Assembly: GCF_011045165.1 (NCBI RefSeq)
Contig: NZ_JAAKZI010000031.1
Span: forward strand, 1 to 54,085
Source: Arthrobacter silviterrae
GTDB taxonomy: Bacteria; Actinomycetota; Actinomycetes; Actinomycetales; Micrococcaceae
DNA: 54,085 bases
Reading direction: 5' to 3'
In this document: positions 8,663 through 17,060 of the stretch, one piece after another
Position numbering within the stretch: position 1 is the first letter of the stretch
Layout: every line of letters starts with the position of its first letter
Translations under genes and position numbers: made by a program
The notes under the pieces: model-generated
Databases searched by the model: none
What the model was told of the DNA's origin: nothing
Seen by the model: the letters and a program-made list of their open reading frames with translations, nothing else

Positions 8663-9855
8663 GCCAATTCCGCTCGTTTGTGCATGCCTTTGCGGGGCTT
8701 CGAGTCAGGACGGAAACTATCGCCGAGCCGGTTGAGGGCTTTGACGGCCGGCCCGCGGGAGCTGTAGTGCAGCAGCGGGACGCCTTTGTTTGTGGAAAAG
8801 GCGATCTCCTTCGCCCGGGGAACGATGGATTCCACAGGTCCTCGGAGGGTTGCTTCGATGTCCCGGATCGAGAGGGGGCTGGACCGTTCTGCCATATTCA
8901 CGACAACCTTTCGGCGATGCGGGGCAACCAGACCGAGTTGGTCAAAGACGTCAAGTTCCTTACGCAGGCCGCGGACGCTGGGAACATCCATGGTGCACAC
9001 CATCACCGCATCGGTAGCGTGTTCCAGGGCAGCGAGGGCCTGTTCTCCCAGGCCGGGCGCGGTGTCGATCACCACGTAGCGGAACTCTCCGGCAAGTTGT
9101 TCAATCAGATGCACGACGTCCTGGCCGGTGATCCGGTCCGCGTGGGCGGGAAGCTTCGGGGCGCACAAGACGTAGATCGAACTGTCATGCACGCTCAGAA
9201 AAGCTTTCAGGACCATGGGATCCTGCTTTGCCGCCCCCGTCACCGCGTCCAGAAGTGTATGTTCAGGATCTAGTTGAAGGGCAATGGATACGTCACCGAA
9301 TTGTGCGTCCAGGTCCACAAGTACAGTGGACATCGGAGCGATGCGGCCCAAGGCAACCGCGATGTTTGTAGCCAGCGTGGTTTTGCCGACACCGCCCTTG
9401 GAAGACGCGACTACGATGGTGCGTCCAGCGTCGGCGGGCTTTGGGGAAGACGCGTCCAGGGCGCGGTGCCGGGTCGCAGCCGACCGGCCAGCCCTCTCGA
9501 GCAGGACACGTATCGTTCTCTCCTCAGCTTCCGGATCCAGGATGTCGCGGATCCCCAACCGCATGGCAGCCAATGCAAGGTCCTGGTCGGGGACGGCGAC
9601 AAGGACAACGCTGACCGTGGGACGTTGGACGTCGAAGACCGCAGCAAGGTGCAGCGCATCCTCGGGCGCGACGCCCGGACCCAACAGGATGACCTCGGTA
9701 CTTTCCTCCCCTTCGCCGGAAAGCAGGTCCTGCGGCGTTTCGGGAATGGCAACATCGGCTAACGTTTGCAGTTCACCGGCGAGGCCCCCGGAAATTGCCT
9801 TCCGAACGCGTTGTTCGAAATCGTGGTTGTCTGTGATCAGGATAAACCGGCTCAA
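8659..9855 (-). CDS. tadZ: Tad pilus localisation ATPase TadZ/CpaE
   Basis: A 398-residue protein with an atypical receiver-like N-terminal domain (residues 1-125), where VLVAVPDQDLALAAMRLGIRDIL resembles the end of a response-regulator fold. A MinD/ParA-type ATPase domain follows, with the deviant Walker A KGGVGKTT at 153-160 and VLVDLDAQFGD. Members of this family position the Tad apparatus in the cell. Overlaps of 4 bp with both cpaB and tadA show it belongs to the same transcript. Confidence 0.9.
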   Translation of the reverse strand: MSRFILITDNHDFEQRVRKAISGGLAGELQTLADVAIPETPQDLLSGEGEESTEVILLGPGVAPEDALHLAAVFDVQRPTVSVVLVAVPDQDLALAAMRLGIRDILDPEAEERTIRVLLERAGRSAATRHRALDASSPKPADAGRTIVVASSKGGVGKTTLATNIAVALGRIAPMSTVLVDLDAQFGDVSIALQLDPEHTLLDAVTGAAKQDPMVLKAFLSVHDSSIYVLCAPKLPAHADRITGQDVVHLIEQLAGEFRYVVIDTAPGLGEQALAALEHATDAVMVCTMDVPSVRGLRKELDVFDQLGLVAPHRRKVVVNMAERSSPLSIRDIEATLRGPVESIVPRAKEIAFSTNKGVPLLHYSSRGPAVKALNRLGDSFRPDSKPRKGMHKRAELA

Positions 9856-10577
9856 TGGAACACATTGCCTTGGGTTACATTGCCCGTGCCGGTTTCATCT
9901 GCGCTGGGCGGTTCCTTGGAGAGCCAGATGGATCCGTACTGGGCCGAGTAAACAACCTTTGTGGCGTCTGCTGTGGATAGAGCAAATGTAACAAGTTCAC
10001 TGCCGGTGGGGGCGCCGGCGGCGGTGGAGCCCGGTTTGCCGGTGTCGGCTGGGGCGCCCTGGACCGCCGTTACAAGGACCTTGTGGAAGACAAGGCGTGT
10101 CATGGCCGGTCCGCTTGCCGATGCTGGGAACGAAACGAAAATCCCGACGGTGTCCCCGGCGGCAATCCGTCCGCCGGCCACCCGGTCAGGGCTAAGTTGC
10201 ACGCTGACTTCCTGCATGCCCCTGGGTACCGCGACGGTGCCGGCAGCCTGCAGGGAAGCCGGGCTGACAAGGCGGGAGCGCAGCAGTTGTTCTCCTGGCA
10301 CCAGGTTGACGGCTGTGACCAAGTCCGTGGTGGCATCTAGAGCGCTCATCGCTCCATCGGCCACCGCTGCGTCCGGAATGGATTGGACTCGCAGGGATCC
10401 CACAAGCACTTTCACGGACGTTCCGGCCGCAATCGGCTTGTCAACGACAAGCACTTTACGGGTGACGGCTCCGGCATAGGCGCGCTGGTCGGCGCCCTGG
10501 ACATAGGAGGCAATCAGGCCGGCACCGATTATGGCGAGGACAAGGGCGGCCAGGATACTAAGCAGTCGGACTTTCAC
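9852..10577 (-). CDS. cpaB: Tad pilus assembly protein CpaB/RcpC (SAF domain)
   Basis: A 241-residue protein with one N-terminal membrane helix (LLSILAALVLAIIGAGLIASYV) and an extracytoplasmic SAF domain (KVLVVDKPIAAGTSVKVLVGSL through VPGEQLLRSRLVSPASL), followed by the RcpC-type region (VPRGMQEVSVQLSPDRVAGGRIAAGDTVGIFVSF). In Gram-negatives it assists the outer-membrane secretin; no secretin gene is present here, so it presumably works at the membrane-wall interface. It lies 6 bp downstream of tadG. Confidence 0.85.
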   Translation of the reverse strand: MKVRLLSILAALVLAIIGAGLIASYVQGADQRAYAGAVTRKVLVVDKPIAAGTSVKVLVGSLRVQSIPDAAVADGAMSALDATTDLVTAVNLVPGEQLLRSRLVSPASLQAAGTVAVPRGMQEVSVQLSPDRVAGGRIAAGDTVGIFVSFPASASGPAMTRLVFHKVLVTAVQGAPADTGKPGSTAAGAPTGSELVTFALSTADATKVVYSAQYGSIWLSKEPPSADETGTGNVTQGNVFH

Positions 10578-10583
10578 TGTTCT

Positions 10584-11555
10584 CTATTTCGTCAAGGTAA
10601 CCACGGCGGCGCCGAGGTTCGGCCCCCCTGTGGTGAAGCTGGTATCGAGCGACACGAAGCTAATGAACTGGCCGATGAGTCCTTTGCACGTGTTCTGGCA
10701 GGTGGCTCCGGGGTAGGTGTTGTTGTTGTAGTTTGTGGTGGGCCCGGTGAAGTTCCAGCCCAGCACCTTGAAAGCCGCCCAACCCTGGATGACATACCAG
10801 CCACCGGAACCCGTCCCGCCAATATCACTGTAGACAGGCAACAGGACGGTCTTGTTTGCCAGATTGGAAAGCGCGGCCGCGCACGGTGCGGAGATGCTCA
10901 CACCGGTGTTGCCGCTCACGGCGGCATTGCTGCTGATGCTCACATTGGCGTTGCACGTCCCGGCCGGATCGTTGAGCCAGCCGAAACCGCCCGGCAGGAC
11001 CTGTCCGGAGGGGCTGGTGCTCGAGCACGAACTTCCACCGCTGCCGCTGAGGCTAATAACTTGAATGGCCCCATTGAGTTTGAAGACGCACGGGGCGAAT
11101 GCCAAGGCCAACTTGTCCGGCCCGCTGGCGGGATAACCCCAGCCGGCGGTCGCATCCGCCGCCACGGTCTTGGTCTTGGTACCAAGGACCGGGGCGAAGG
11201 AAAGCGCCAAGGAACCGGCACCCGTGGATGCGTCCTTCGTCGTCGTCATGACGTGCACACTATTTGACGACGGGAAATCGACGGCACCGATATTGCTGGC
11301 ACCATCATTGGCATTGACGTTGGCCAGGCTTTGAGCGATGGCATTGACGTCTCCGCAAGATCCGGCCGCACAGCTCTGGGCAATGGCAATGGCGGCCGCA
11401 TCAGCACCGTTTTGAAGCTGTGCGCGTTCGGAATACATTGCCCCGACATCGATGCTGAAGGCCACCGCACCCAGCAAGGCAACCATACACAGGGCGACGA
11501 TAACAGCGACAGCCCCATGCTCGTTCCGGAGCCCCGGTGCAATTAACCGCCGCAT
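10584..11555 (-). CDS. tadG: TadG-like pilus/Flp-associated protein
   Basis: ATG 11555 is preferred because the coding sequence overlaps the last codons of tadE there (ATGCGATGCGG) and the protein then begins MRRLIAPGLRNEHGAVAVIVALCMVALLGAVAFSIDVGAMYSERAQLQNGADAAALA-like sequence, the standard TadG N-terminus with one membrane helix. The 323-residue protein continues with a Ser/Gly/Asn/Thr-rich exported domain with several cysteines (CVFKLN, CSSTS, CNANV, CAAAL, CQNTCKG). TadE/TadG proteins are minor pseudopilins or anchors of Flp pili. The cysteine-rich ectodomain could be disulfide-bonded; this is inference. Confidence 0.8.
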   Translation of the reverse strand: MRRLIAPGLRNEHGAVAVIVALCMVALLGAVAFSIDVGAMYSERAQLQNGADAAAIAIAQSCAAGSCGDVNAIAQSLANVNANDGASNIGAVDFPSSNSVHVMTTTKDASTGAGSLALSFAPVLGTKTKTVAADATAGWGYPASGPDKLALAFAPCVFKLNGAIQVISLSGSGGSSCSSTSPSGQVLPGGFGWLNDPAGTCNANVSISSNAAVSGNTGVSISAPCAAALSNLANKTVLLPVYSDIGGTGSGGWYVIQGWAAFKVLGWNFTGPTTNYNNNTYPGATCQNTCKGLIGQFISFVSLDTSFTTGGPNLGAAVVTLTK

Positions 11556-11935
11556 CGCATGGCCGCCTTGCCAGTCATTGTGTAACCGGTGCCGAAGAAC
11601 CCGGTAAGAAATTGGAACGGGTATTGGATGTTGACAGTGGCCGTGGACCCGCCGGTGCACGTCGCGGTCCCGTTGGAGACAGTGATGGTGATTTCCGAGT
11701 CTGTAATGGCCGGTGCCAGCGTCGATGAGACCGTTTCAACAGCTGCTTTTGCCGCGCCGGGACTGTTTTGGATCACCATGGTCCGTACACCTTCGCGCGC
11801 AGCATTCGTGACGGTGATCTGCGCGTTGTACGCCAGCCCGAATTCCAATATTCCAAGTATGAGCATGATAAGAATCGGCAACAGGAGAGCAAATTCCACT
11901 GCGGCCGCGCCGTCTTCAGACCGAGTGCGAGACAT
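11543..11935 (-). CDS. tadE: TadE-like minor pilin
   Basis: ATG 11935 follows AGGAGG with 6-nt spacing. The 130-residue product has the pfam TadE signature right after a short basic leader: SEDGAAAVEFALLLPILIMLILGILEFGLAYNAQITVTNAAREGVR, including the E of VEFA and a single membrane helix. The C-terminal part is a small exported domain (CTGG, MRCGG). It is coupled to tadG by a 13-bp overlap and lies 75 bp downstream of flp. Confidence 0.85.
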   Translation of the reverse strand: MSRTRSEDGAAAVEFALLLPILIMLILGILEFGLAYNAQITVTNAAREGVRTMVIQNSPGAAKAAVETVSSTLAPAITDSEITITVSNGTATCTGGSTATVNIQYPFQFLTGFFGTGYTMTGKAAMRCGG

Positions 11936-12009
11936 CCGATCCCTCCTGGACGTAACGGGGGGCGGGCAGCCCCCAGTCTGGGCCCGCCCGCCCCACACGT
12001 TGCTTCGGC

Positions 12010-12228
12010 TTAGCCGGCCGGGATGGCGGCAGTGACGTTCGTGAACAGAGTCGCGAGCTTGGGGCCCAGGAGCACCAGTGCGGCCACGATCGCAACGGCG
12101 ATAAGACCAACGAGCAGGCCGTATTCAACAGCGGTGGCGCCCGACTCCTCACGGTTGAGGCGGCGCTTGGTCGCAGTCAGGAAGGACTGAAGGGTGAGAA
12201 AAAGAGGCAACATAACATTCCTATTCAC
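12010..12228 (-). CDS. flp: Flp family type IVb prepilin (major pilin)
   Basis: A 72-residue class IVb prepilin. A basic leader (TKRRLNREESG) is followed by the processing site G30/A31 and the hydrophobic core ATAVEYGLLVGLIAVAIVAALVLLG with the required Glu at +5 and adjacent Tyr. TadV would cleave after the Gly. ATG 12213 has a better-placed AGGA than ATG 12228, so the protein may start five codons later. It is the first gene of the tad operon, and a promoter-like sequence lies about 60-90 bp upstream. Confidence 0.9.
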   Translation of the reverse strand: MNRNVMLPLFLTLQSFLTATKRRLNREESGATAVEYGLLVGLIAVAIVAALVLLGPKLATLFTNVTAAIPAG

Positions 12229-12289
12229 TGAGCTAAAGGGGAGACCTGCCGCCCCATGCAGTAGCAGCTATAACTTGGGCGACAACCTA

Positions 12290-12318
12290 AGACTAGGTAG
12301 GTTTACCAAGAAGGTCAA
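12290..12318 (-). promoter_or_regulatory. Putative promoter of the flp-tad operon
   Basis: On the minus strand a -35 box TTGACC (12318-12313) and a -10-like TAGTCT (12295-12290) are separated by 17 bp, giving a 5' leader of about 55 bases before flp. The -10 box is weak (3/6). The rest of 12319-12560 shows nothing further except AT-rich spacer before the divergent MarR-like gene. Confidence 0.35.
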
Positions 12319-12560
12319 GAGACTTGGATCTCAAGTTAACCACTGGTTTCGCTGCGAATGGCGTCGCCCAGCCGGCCATACTCTCTAGCCCAACGGAATG
12401 TTGCGTGGTTTACTTGTTGCACAGGCCTAGAGTCGGTAAATTTCGAGGAACCGACACTGTAGGATCATGGACGATGCCGATCTGACCGGCAAATACTCAA
12501 GTATGATGATTGCTAAGTAGCTTGGAATGCGAGTTGATTATCGAAGGAGTGACACGCGTA

Positions 12561-13229
12561 TTGGATGAAGTAACCAGCGCAGGGGCAAGGGATGGGATGA
12601 AGTCCCTGGCAAAGGAGCTGCATGCCCTGGCTACCAACGGACAACGCCTGAGGGCTGAACGGGGCCGGGAACTTGGCTTGGGTAACAGCGACCTGACCGC
12701 ATTGGACCTTTTGTACAGTGAGGGATCCATGGCGCCAAAGGAACTTCGGATCCTGATGGGTGTAACGTCCGGGACCATGACGGGGCTGTTGGACCGCGTG
12801 GAAAAGAATGGATTTCTCAAGCGCGACCCAAATCCCGAAGACCGCCGGGGCCTGCTGATTTCCCTCACTCCCGCTGGCCTGCATGCCATGGAATGGCTGT
12901 ACGAGAAGTTCGAGGATGCGGTGCTTGACGTAGTATCGCGCCTGGCAGAACAAGGCGTCGAAAGATCAGAAAAGTTCCTTGCCGAACTTAACCATTCGCT
13001 CGAAGCCGCAATCCTGGCAGCACAGTCACCAGAGAGCCAAGCCGAGAAGAACCCCAGGACTACTGCGGACCAGCAGAACCGAGGGACAGTGAATTATCGC
13101 AAAAGCCCTCCACCGAACCAAACGTGGACCACCTGGTTCAGTTTTGCCCGCCGAAACGACCCGGGATTATTATCTGACCCTGAAACAATGCCTAACAGCA
13201 CGCTACCTCACAGGTTACCGATGACGTGA
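12561..13229 (+). CDS. MarR-family transcriptional regulator
   Basis: A winged-helix regulator: LTALDLLYSEGSMAPKELRILMGVTSGTMTGLLDRVEKNGFLKRDPNPEDRRGLLISLTPAGLHAMEWLYEKF covers the recognition helix and the wing with the DRR motif. The frame is open from 12510, but the ribosome-binding site GAAGGAG at 12543-12549 favours TTG 12561; ATG 12597 is another option. After about 170 residues the tail becomes polar and low-complexity (PNQTWTTWFSFARRND...), which may be a real extension or the result of a late frameshift. It is divergent from the flp-tad operon, so it may regulate that operon or the surface genes downstream; its ligand is unknown. Confidence 0.75.
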   Translation: MDEVTSAGARDGMKSLAKELHALATNGQRLRAERGRELGLGNSDLTALDLLYSEGSMAPKELRILMGVTSGTMTGLLDRVEKNGFLKRDPNPEDRRGLLISLTPAGLHAMEWLYEKFEDAVLDVVSRLAEQGVERSEKFLAELNHSLEAAILAAQSPESQAEKNPRTTADQQNRGTVNYRKSPPPNQTWTTWFSFARRNDPGLLSDPETMPNSTLPHRLPMT

Positions 13230-14037
13230 TCACCACCGAAGAACGGTTCCCGCCGGAAACGGCCCCAGCACCAGCGGACGACCAAGACCGGCAGCCTATG
13301 CACTGTTTCAGCACAGGAGGTGGCACGGGCACGCACCCATGCCGCTGCCATGGGGGAAGCTCAGCCTGGAACTGTACTGCTCCCTCCGGTCATCAAGGGC
13401 AGTTCATGGCCACAGAACAAATCTGGCCCCATCAACGCGGAGGGCTGTCGGGCGGCTCCACCACCCCAATTATCATTAAATTGTACTCAAGGCATTCCAT
13501 GAAAACCGTTATATCAGCCCTGCACCTGCCCGGCTTGTCTCCTTCTTCCGGAGCTATCGGCGGTCCCAGAAATGTCGAAGCCTCCCCGCGGAATCACATG
13601 GGACGCCGGTTCCCTAAAAATCCGGATGACGGGTGCTTTCCAGCGCGTATGCTGTACCGCTTCGGTGTCCGGGTCTTTTAGCCCAACGCGTCGGGTATCC
13701 CATCAACAAGGAGGCAGGACGAAGCCACAGTGCCGTCTCCGGCGCCAACGCCTTCGCCGCTGCTCCCGGGCATTTGACCCCGGAACAGATGAACCGTGCG
13801 AGCCCTCGAACGGAAATCCCGCGGAGCACTGCCGAAAAACTATTCTCACGGACAACACTGCTGACCACGAGCGTCCCCACAATGTCAAGAATCAGCCCCC
13901 GTTCATCCGATCGGAACTTTGCCCCGCGAGGCGATACAGGCAACGCCCACGCCCAATAGCCCCACGCTTCGGCATCGTTCTGCCGCGGCGCGGTTGTTTC
14001 ACCACCCATCCGGTATTTTCAGACACAGGAGAAAAAT
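13230..14037. other. 808-bp region without a convincing gene
   Basis: Overlapping frames exist on both strands (13226-13681 plus, 13614-14009 minus), but neither has a recognisable domain, signal peptide or good start site. The sequence looks like degenerate coding DNA. The end of the region supplies the promoter and the strong AGGAG (six-base spacing) of the WxL gene at 14038. Confidence 0.4.
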
Positions 14038-14616
14038 ATGCGTAGTATCACCAAGTTCTCAGCCGTCCTGGCCGTTGCGGCAATCGCCGTTGCCACCGGG
14101 CTTTCCCCCGCCTCAGCAGACACGATCAACTCCACGGTTTCCGGGGGTTCACTCACTGTGACCACCGCCGCACCGACACTGTCCGCCGTGACGCTCAACG
14201 GTAGCAACACCCAGACTTCCACCGGCACGTCCGCGCCGTGGACCATCACTGATGCCCGCGGCACTGGGGCCGCTTGGACCGTATCGGCCAGCACCACTGT
14301 TTTCACCAGTGCAGCAGGCACGGCTGAGACGGTCGCCCGGACTATCCCGGCCACGGCACTGACCGTCACACCCGGTACGATCACCGCTGGCAGCGGAGCT
14401 GACTCGGCCGCCAGCATCACCGCTCCGGTGTTGGCACTGTCCACCACCAACCAGGCCCTGATCTCTGCAACCGGACCCAATAAGGGAACCTACAATGTGT
14501 CCCCCTCGTTTAGTATCGCGATTCCGGCCAACGCCTTCCGCTCCAACTACTCCGGCGTAGTCGGCTCCTCGGCCCTGAACCCCTACACGGCCACCATGAC
14601 GTACACCATCGGCTGA
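14038..14616 (+). CDS. WxL-domain cell-wall surface protein
   Basis: A 192-residue secreted protein. A signal peptide covers about residues 1-28 (MRSITKFSAVLAVAAIAVAT...SPASA). The mature part is Ser/Thr/Ala-rich beta sequence and contains the two hallmarks of WxL cell-wall-binding domains: an internal WTITD...WTVS pair and the C-terminal YTATMTYTIG, where the usual final WxL-type motif is present in a variant form (TYT instead of TWT). WxL domains bind peptidoglycan non-covalently and occur next to WxLIP (DUF916) proteins, as here 170 bp downstream. The start is fixed by AGGAGAAAAAT before ATG. A whole WxL domain with almost nothing else suggests a simple wall-coating or adhesin-anchor role. 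Confidence 0.75.
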   Translation: MRSITKFSAVLAVAAIAVATGLSPASADTINSTVSGGSLTVTTAAPTLSAVTLNGSNTQTSTGTSAPWTITDARGTGAAWTVSASTTVFTSAAGTAETVARTIPATALTVTPGTITAGSGADSAASITAPVLALSTTNQALISATGPNKGTYNVSPSFSIAIPANAFRSNYSGVVGSSALNPYTATMTYTIG

Positions 14617-14633
14617 CATCACCCATGAAAGAC

Positions 14634-14670
14634 GGATCGCCCGGCACCTGCAAAGACTGCCGGACGATCC
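14634..14670 (+). terminator. Stem-loop between the WxL and WxLIP genes
   Basis: GGATCG-C-CCGGCA at 14634-14646 pairs with TGCCGG-A-CGATCC at 14658-14670 (12 pairs, one mismatch, 11-nt loop). There is no clear T-run after it, so it may act as a partial terminator or an mRNA-end stabiliser, giving more WxL protein than WxLIP protein. Confidence 0.5.
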
Positions 14671-14786
14671 GCCATTCTAGGCAGGCGCCCATCTACCGTG
14701 GAGCGGTTGACGGCGTCGTCTCTGAACCCGCTGCGACCCGGTGACAGCCCTCCACGGCTGCGCCTTCTTCAAGGACTGAATATTTT

Positions 14787-15827
14787 TTGACCACCATGCC
14801 CAGGCGATCCCCAATGCCGCGCCCGGCCCTGCGGAGCCTGCTGACCCTAATGCTGCTCATCCTTGCCGTTTTCTCCGCCACCGTACCGGCAGCGGCTGTG
14901 GACAATGGAGCGTTGGGTATCCGTCCCTCGACTGAATCGGATTTCTTCCACCTGGCGCTCTTCCCCGGGGCCGCCGCCGACGCTACCGCGGTCGTTTCCA
15001 ACCACACCGCGCAACCGGTCACGCTACTCACATACCCGGTGGACGGCCAAACAACCCCGCAGGGCAGCTTCGCATTTGCCTCCCGGTCAGACCCGCGCAA
15101 AGGTATCGGCGCATGGGTACAGCTTAAAAACGGCCAGGTCACCATTCCTGCCAACACCGATTCGAAAGTTCCTTTCCGGCTCACAGTCCCTCCCGGCACC
15201 CCGCCCGGTGACTACTCCGGCGGGTTGATCATTCAGGCACCAATGGTTCAGGGAAAGACAACCACCCTCGAAGGCGGCACGGCCGTCCGCCTCAACATCG
15301 TCCAACGCCAAGGCGTGCGCATCTACCTGAAAGTCGCGGGCACCGCCATAAAATCCATGAGTCACGGTAAGTTGGCCTGGACTCATAATGACGGAAACCT
15401 GAATTTCACCCTGCCCGTCACCAACACAGGCAACACCATCCTTCACCCCCGCGCCGACCTCAGCCTTACGGGTTGGCCCGAATCCGGCACCCGCCTACGA
15501 TTCGACGCCCCGGAGAACCTGCTCCCCGGCGCCAGCATCAATCTGCATTCCCGCCTTCAGCATGCGCCAGTGGCCATGACGGGACACGCAGAAGCAGCCA
15601 TTACCTCCGAGGCCGGCACCGGCCTCGCATCGACAAACATTCTCTACGCCCCCTGGCTCCTCCTTGCCATAGCCATTATCCTGATCGCAGCCACCGTCTA
15701 CGCCATCTGGCGCGGTGTGAAGTTCATACGACGCGCACGGGCAGCCCTCGCCCAAGTCGGCTCTTCCGCCACCGCCACTGGCAGCCACAAACGCACTGCG
15801 CACCCGAATGAACCCGGCGTGCCCTAG
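14787..15827 (+). CDS. WxLIP-like (DUF916) membrane-anchored cell-surface protein
   Basis: A 346-residue protein with a signal peptide (LRSLLTLMLLILAVFSATVPAAA, mature at about residue 38), two tandem Ig-like beta domains and a C-terminal membrane helix (APWLLLAIAIILIAATVYAIW) with a basic cytoplasmic tail. The first domain has the typical GIRPSTESDFFHLALFPGAAADATAVVSNHTAQPVTLLTYPVDGQ...GIGAWVQL...TIPANTDSKVPFRLTVPPGTPPGDYSGGLII, which is the WxL-interacting-protein peptidoglycan-binding fold; the second resembles the host-binding DUF3324-like domain. The partner WxL gene lies directly upstream. Several upstream ATGs exist; the listed one lacks a good ribosome-binding site, and ATG at codon 4 or 10 is possible. 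Confidence 0.75.
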   Translation: MTTMPRRSPMPRPALRSLLTLMLLILAVFSATVPAAAVDNGALGIRPSTESDFFHLALFPGAAADATAVVSNHTAQPVTLLTYPVDGQTTPQGSFAFASRSDPRKGIGAWVQLKNGQVTIPANTDSKVPFRLTVPPGTPPGDYSGGLIIQAPMVQGKTTTLEGGTAVRLNIVQRQGVRIYLKVAGTAIKSMSHGKLAWTHNDGNLNFTLPVTNTGNTILHPRADLSLTGWPESGTRLRFDAPENLLPGASINLHSRLQHAPVAMTGHAEAAITSEAGTGLASTNILYAPWLLLAIAIILIAATVYAIWRGVKFIRRARAALAQVGSSATATGSHKRTAHPNEPGVP

Positions 15828-16292
15828 GGCACGACTCATAGCCCGGCGTACGTGGTCTGCTCACCTAATTCACCCGGCCTTACGACTGCTCGTTCAAGGG
15901 CTGGCGGCGACGACTTGACGGATCCCCAATTCGTACCGGGCAGGGGTTCCCTGGCAGGCTGTGCCACCGTATTCAGGACATGAGACTCGGCGTGGAGCTG
16001 TCACCGGGACTGCGTTGAAGGCGGCAGTTCTTCTTCGAGTTTAAGAATCAATAGTCGAATATTTTACGTGCGTACCAGAGTCTTGCGGATATATCGTTCG
16101 CGTTCATGGTTCTTTCCTTTGATTTAGTGTCAATTTTTGGTTTCATGCCTGTCATCAGCCTGCCGTCGCCAACTAATAGCGGTCACGTCCCTCCCGAAGA
16201 AACCATCCGGTCCTGGGTTTATCGGCATGGAAGGTGACCACCCTCCACGAACCCTTGCGACGCGTGACACCGTGGCCCAAGTCCGGTCCGTT
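15828..16292. other. Intergenic region between the convergent WxLIP and anti-sigma genes
   Basis: The region is 465 bp with no long gene. Its middle is AT-rich and contains one short minus-strand frame with a ribosome-binding site (16048-16107, listed separately). No strong terminator was found. Confidence 0.4.
16048..16107 (-). CDS. Possible 19-residue peptide ORF
   Basis: On the minus strand ATG 16107 is preceded by AAAGGAAAGAACC and opens a 19-codon frame, MNANDISARLWYARKIFDY, ending in TGA at 16048. The ribosome-binding site and the A/T-rich upstream stretch (TTGACACTAAATC) are better than expected for random GC-rich DNA. The product is amphipathic with an aromatic, basic C-terminal half. 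It could be a leader or signalling peptide, or a chance frame. No homologue is known to me. Confidence 0.3.
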   Translation of the reverse strand: MNANDISARLWYARKIFDY

Positions 16293-17060
16293 TTAAGGTC
16301 GGGGCGGGTGAGGCGTGGTGGGACGGGCGCCGGCGGGGGTGTGGGTGGGTTGCGGAGGCACAGCTACGGGTTGGCGGGGGAGGGTCGAGCCGGTGCCCGG
16401 TTGTGTGGGTTGGACCGGGCCCGCCGGCTGGGGTATGACCGCTGCCGGTGGCGCTGGGTGTCTGGTGGACAGGGATCTGTTGGAGCCAATGTTGGGTTGA
16501 GGGCTTGGCGTGCTTTTGTGCTGTTGCGGTTCGGAGGCCGCCGGCGGTGTCGCGGCCGGTCCGCTGGGTACGGTGTTACCGGAAAGAGTCGGCTGTACGG
16601 GCGCCGGGATGGCAGATCCTGGGGTGTAGACGGGTGGCGGGCTGCTTGGTGGCCGTTCGTTCGGGGCGGATGTGAGGGTGTTGACGAGGGTGGTCACGGT
16701 TTTTTTGATAGTTTCGCGGAAATCGGGGTTGGCAGCGGCCGCAGCTGCGCTGGCTCCTAGTGAGAGGGAGAGCGCGGTGGCCGCGATGACCAGCCGGGTG
16801 TGTCGTTTACTGCGGTAAGCTTCCAGGCTTGAGACGGTATCCATGTCCATTGTTTGGGCTTTGCGCGGGGTTATTAGCAGCGCGGCGAGCTCACCGTGGG
16901 GGGTTGGCTGCGGGCCGTGTGCGAGAGCGCGGACGTGCATCAGGGCCGGTGTGAGCAGTTCTGCGTCTTCGGAGTTGTTCATTCCGGTTGTGGCCAGCAG
17001 GTTCTCGACGATCTGCTTGTCGTGGAGGTCTTCGGGGCTATGGAAATTACTGGTGTTCAC
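16293..17060 (-). CDS. Putative anti-sigma factor, single-pass with Pro-rich exterior
   Basis: A 255-residue protein whose start overlaps the sigma-factor stop by 4 bp. Residues 1-88 are predicted cytoplasmic and would bind the sigma factor. A membrane helix spans about 89-110 (LVIAATALSLSLGASAAAAAA). The remaining ~145 residues are outside and extremely Pro/Thr/Ser-rich (PPSSPPPVYTPGSAIPAPVQP, QPTHTPAGARPTTPHPPRP), suited to cross or sense the cell wall. No zinc-binding ZAS motif (HxxxCxxC) is present, so it is not a classical ZAS anti-sigma; the role is inferred from coupling and topology. Confidence 0.65.
   Translation of the reverse strand: MNTSNFHSPEDLHDKQIVENLLATTGMNNSEDAELLTPALMHVRALAHGPQPTPHGELAALLITPRKAQTMDMDTVSSLEAYRSKRHTRLVIAATALSLSLGASAAAAAANPDFRETIKKTVTTLVNTLTSAPNERPPSSPPPVYTPGSAIPAPVQPTLSGNTVPSGPAATPPAASEPQQHKSTPSPQPNIGSNRSLSTRHPAPPAAVIPQPAGPVQPTQPGTGSTLPRQPVAVPPQPTHTPAGARPTTPHPPRP

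Noticed and set aside
13226-14009. Overlapping frames of 131-157 codons in the gap before the WxL gene
   Set aside because: No start signal, no domain and inconsistent codon use; described as a gap instead.
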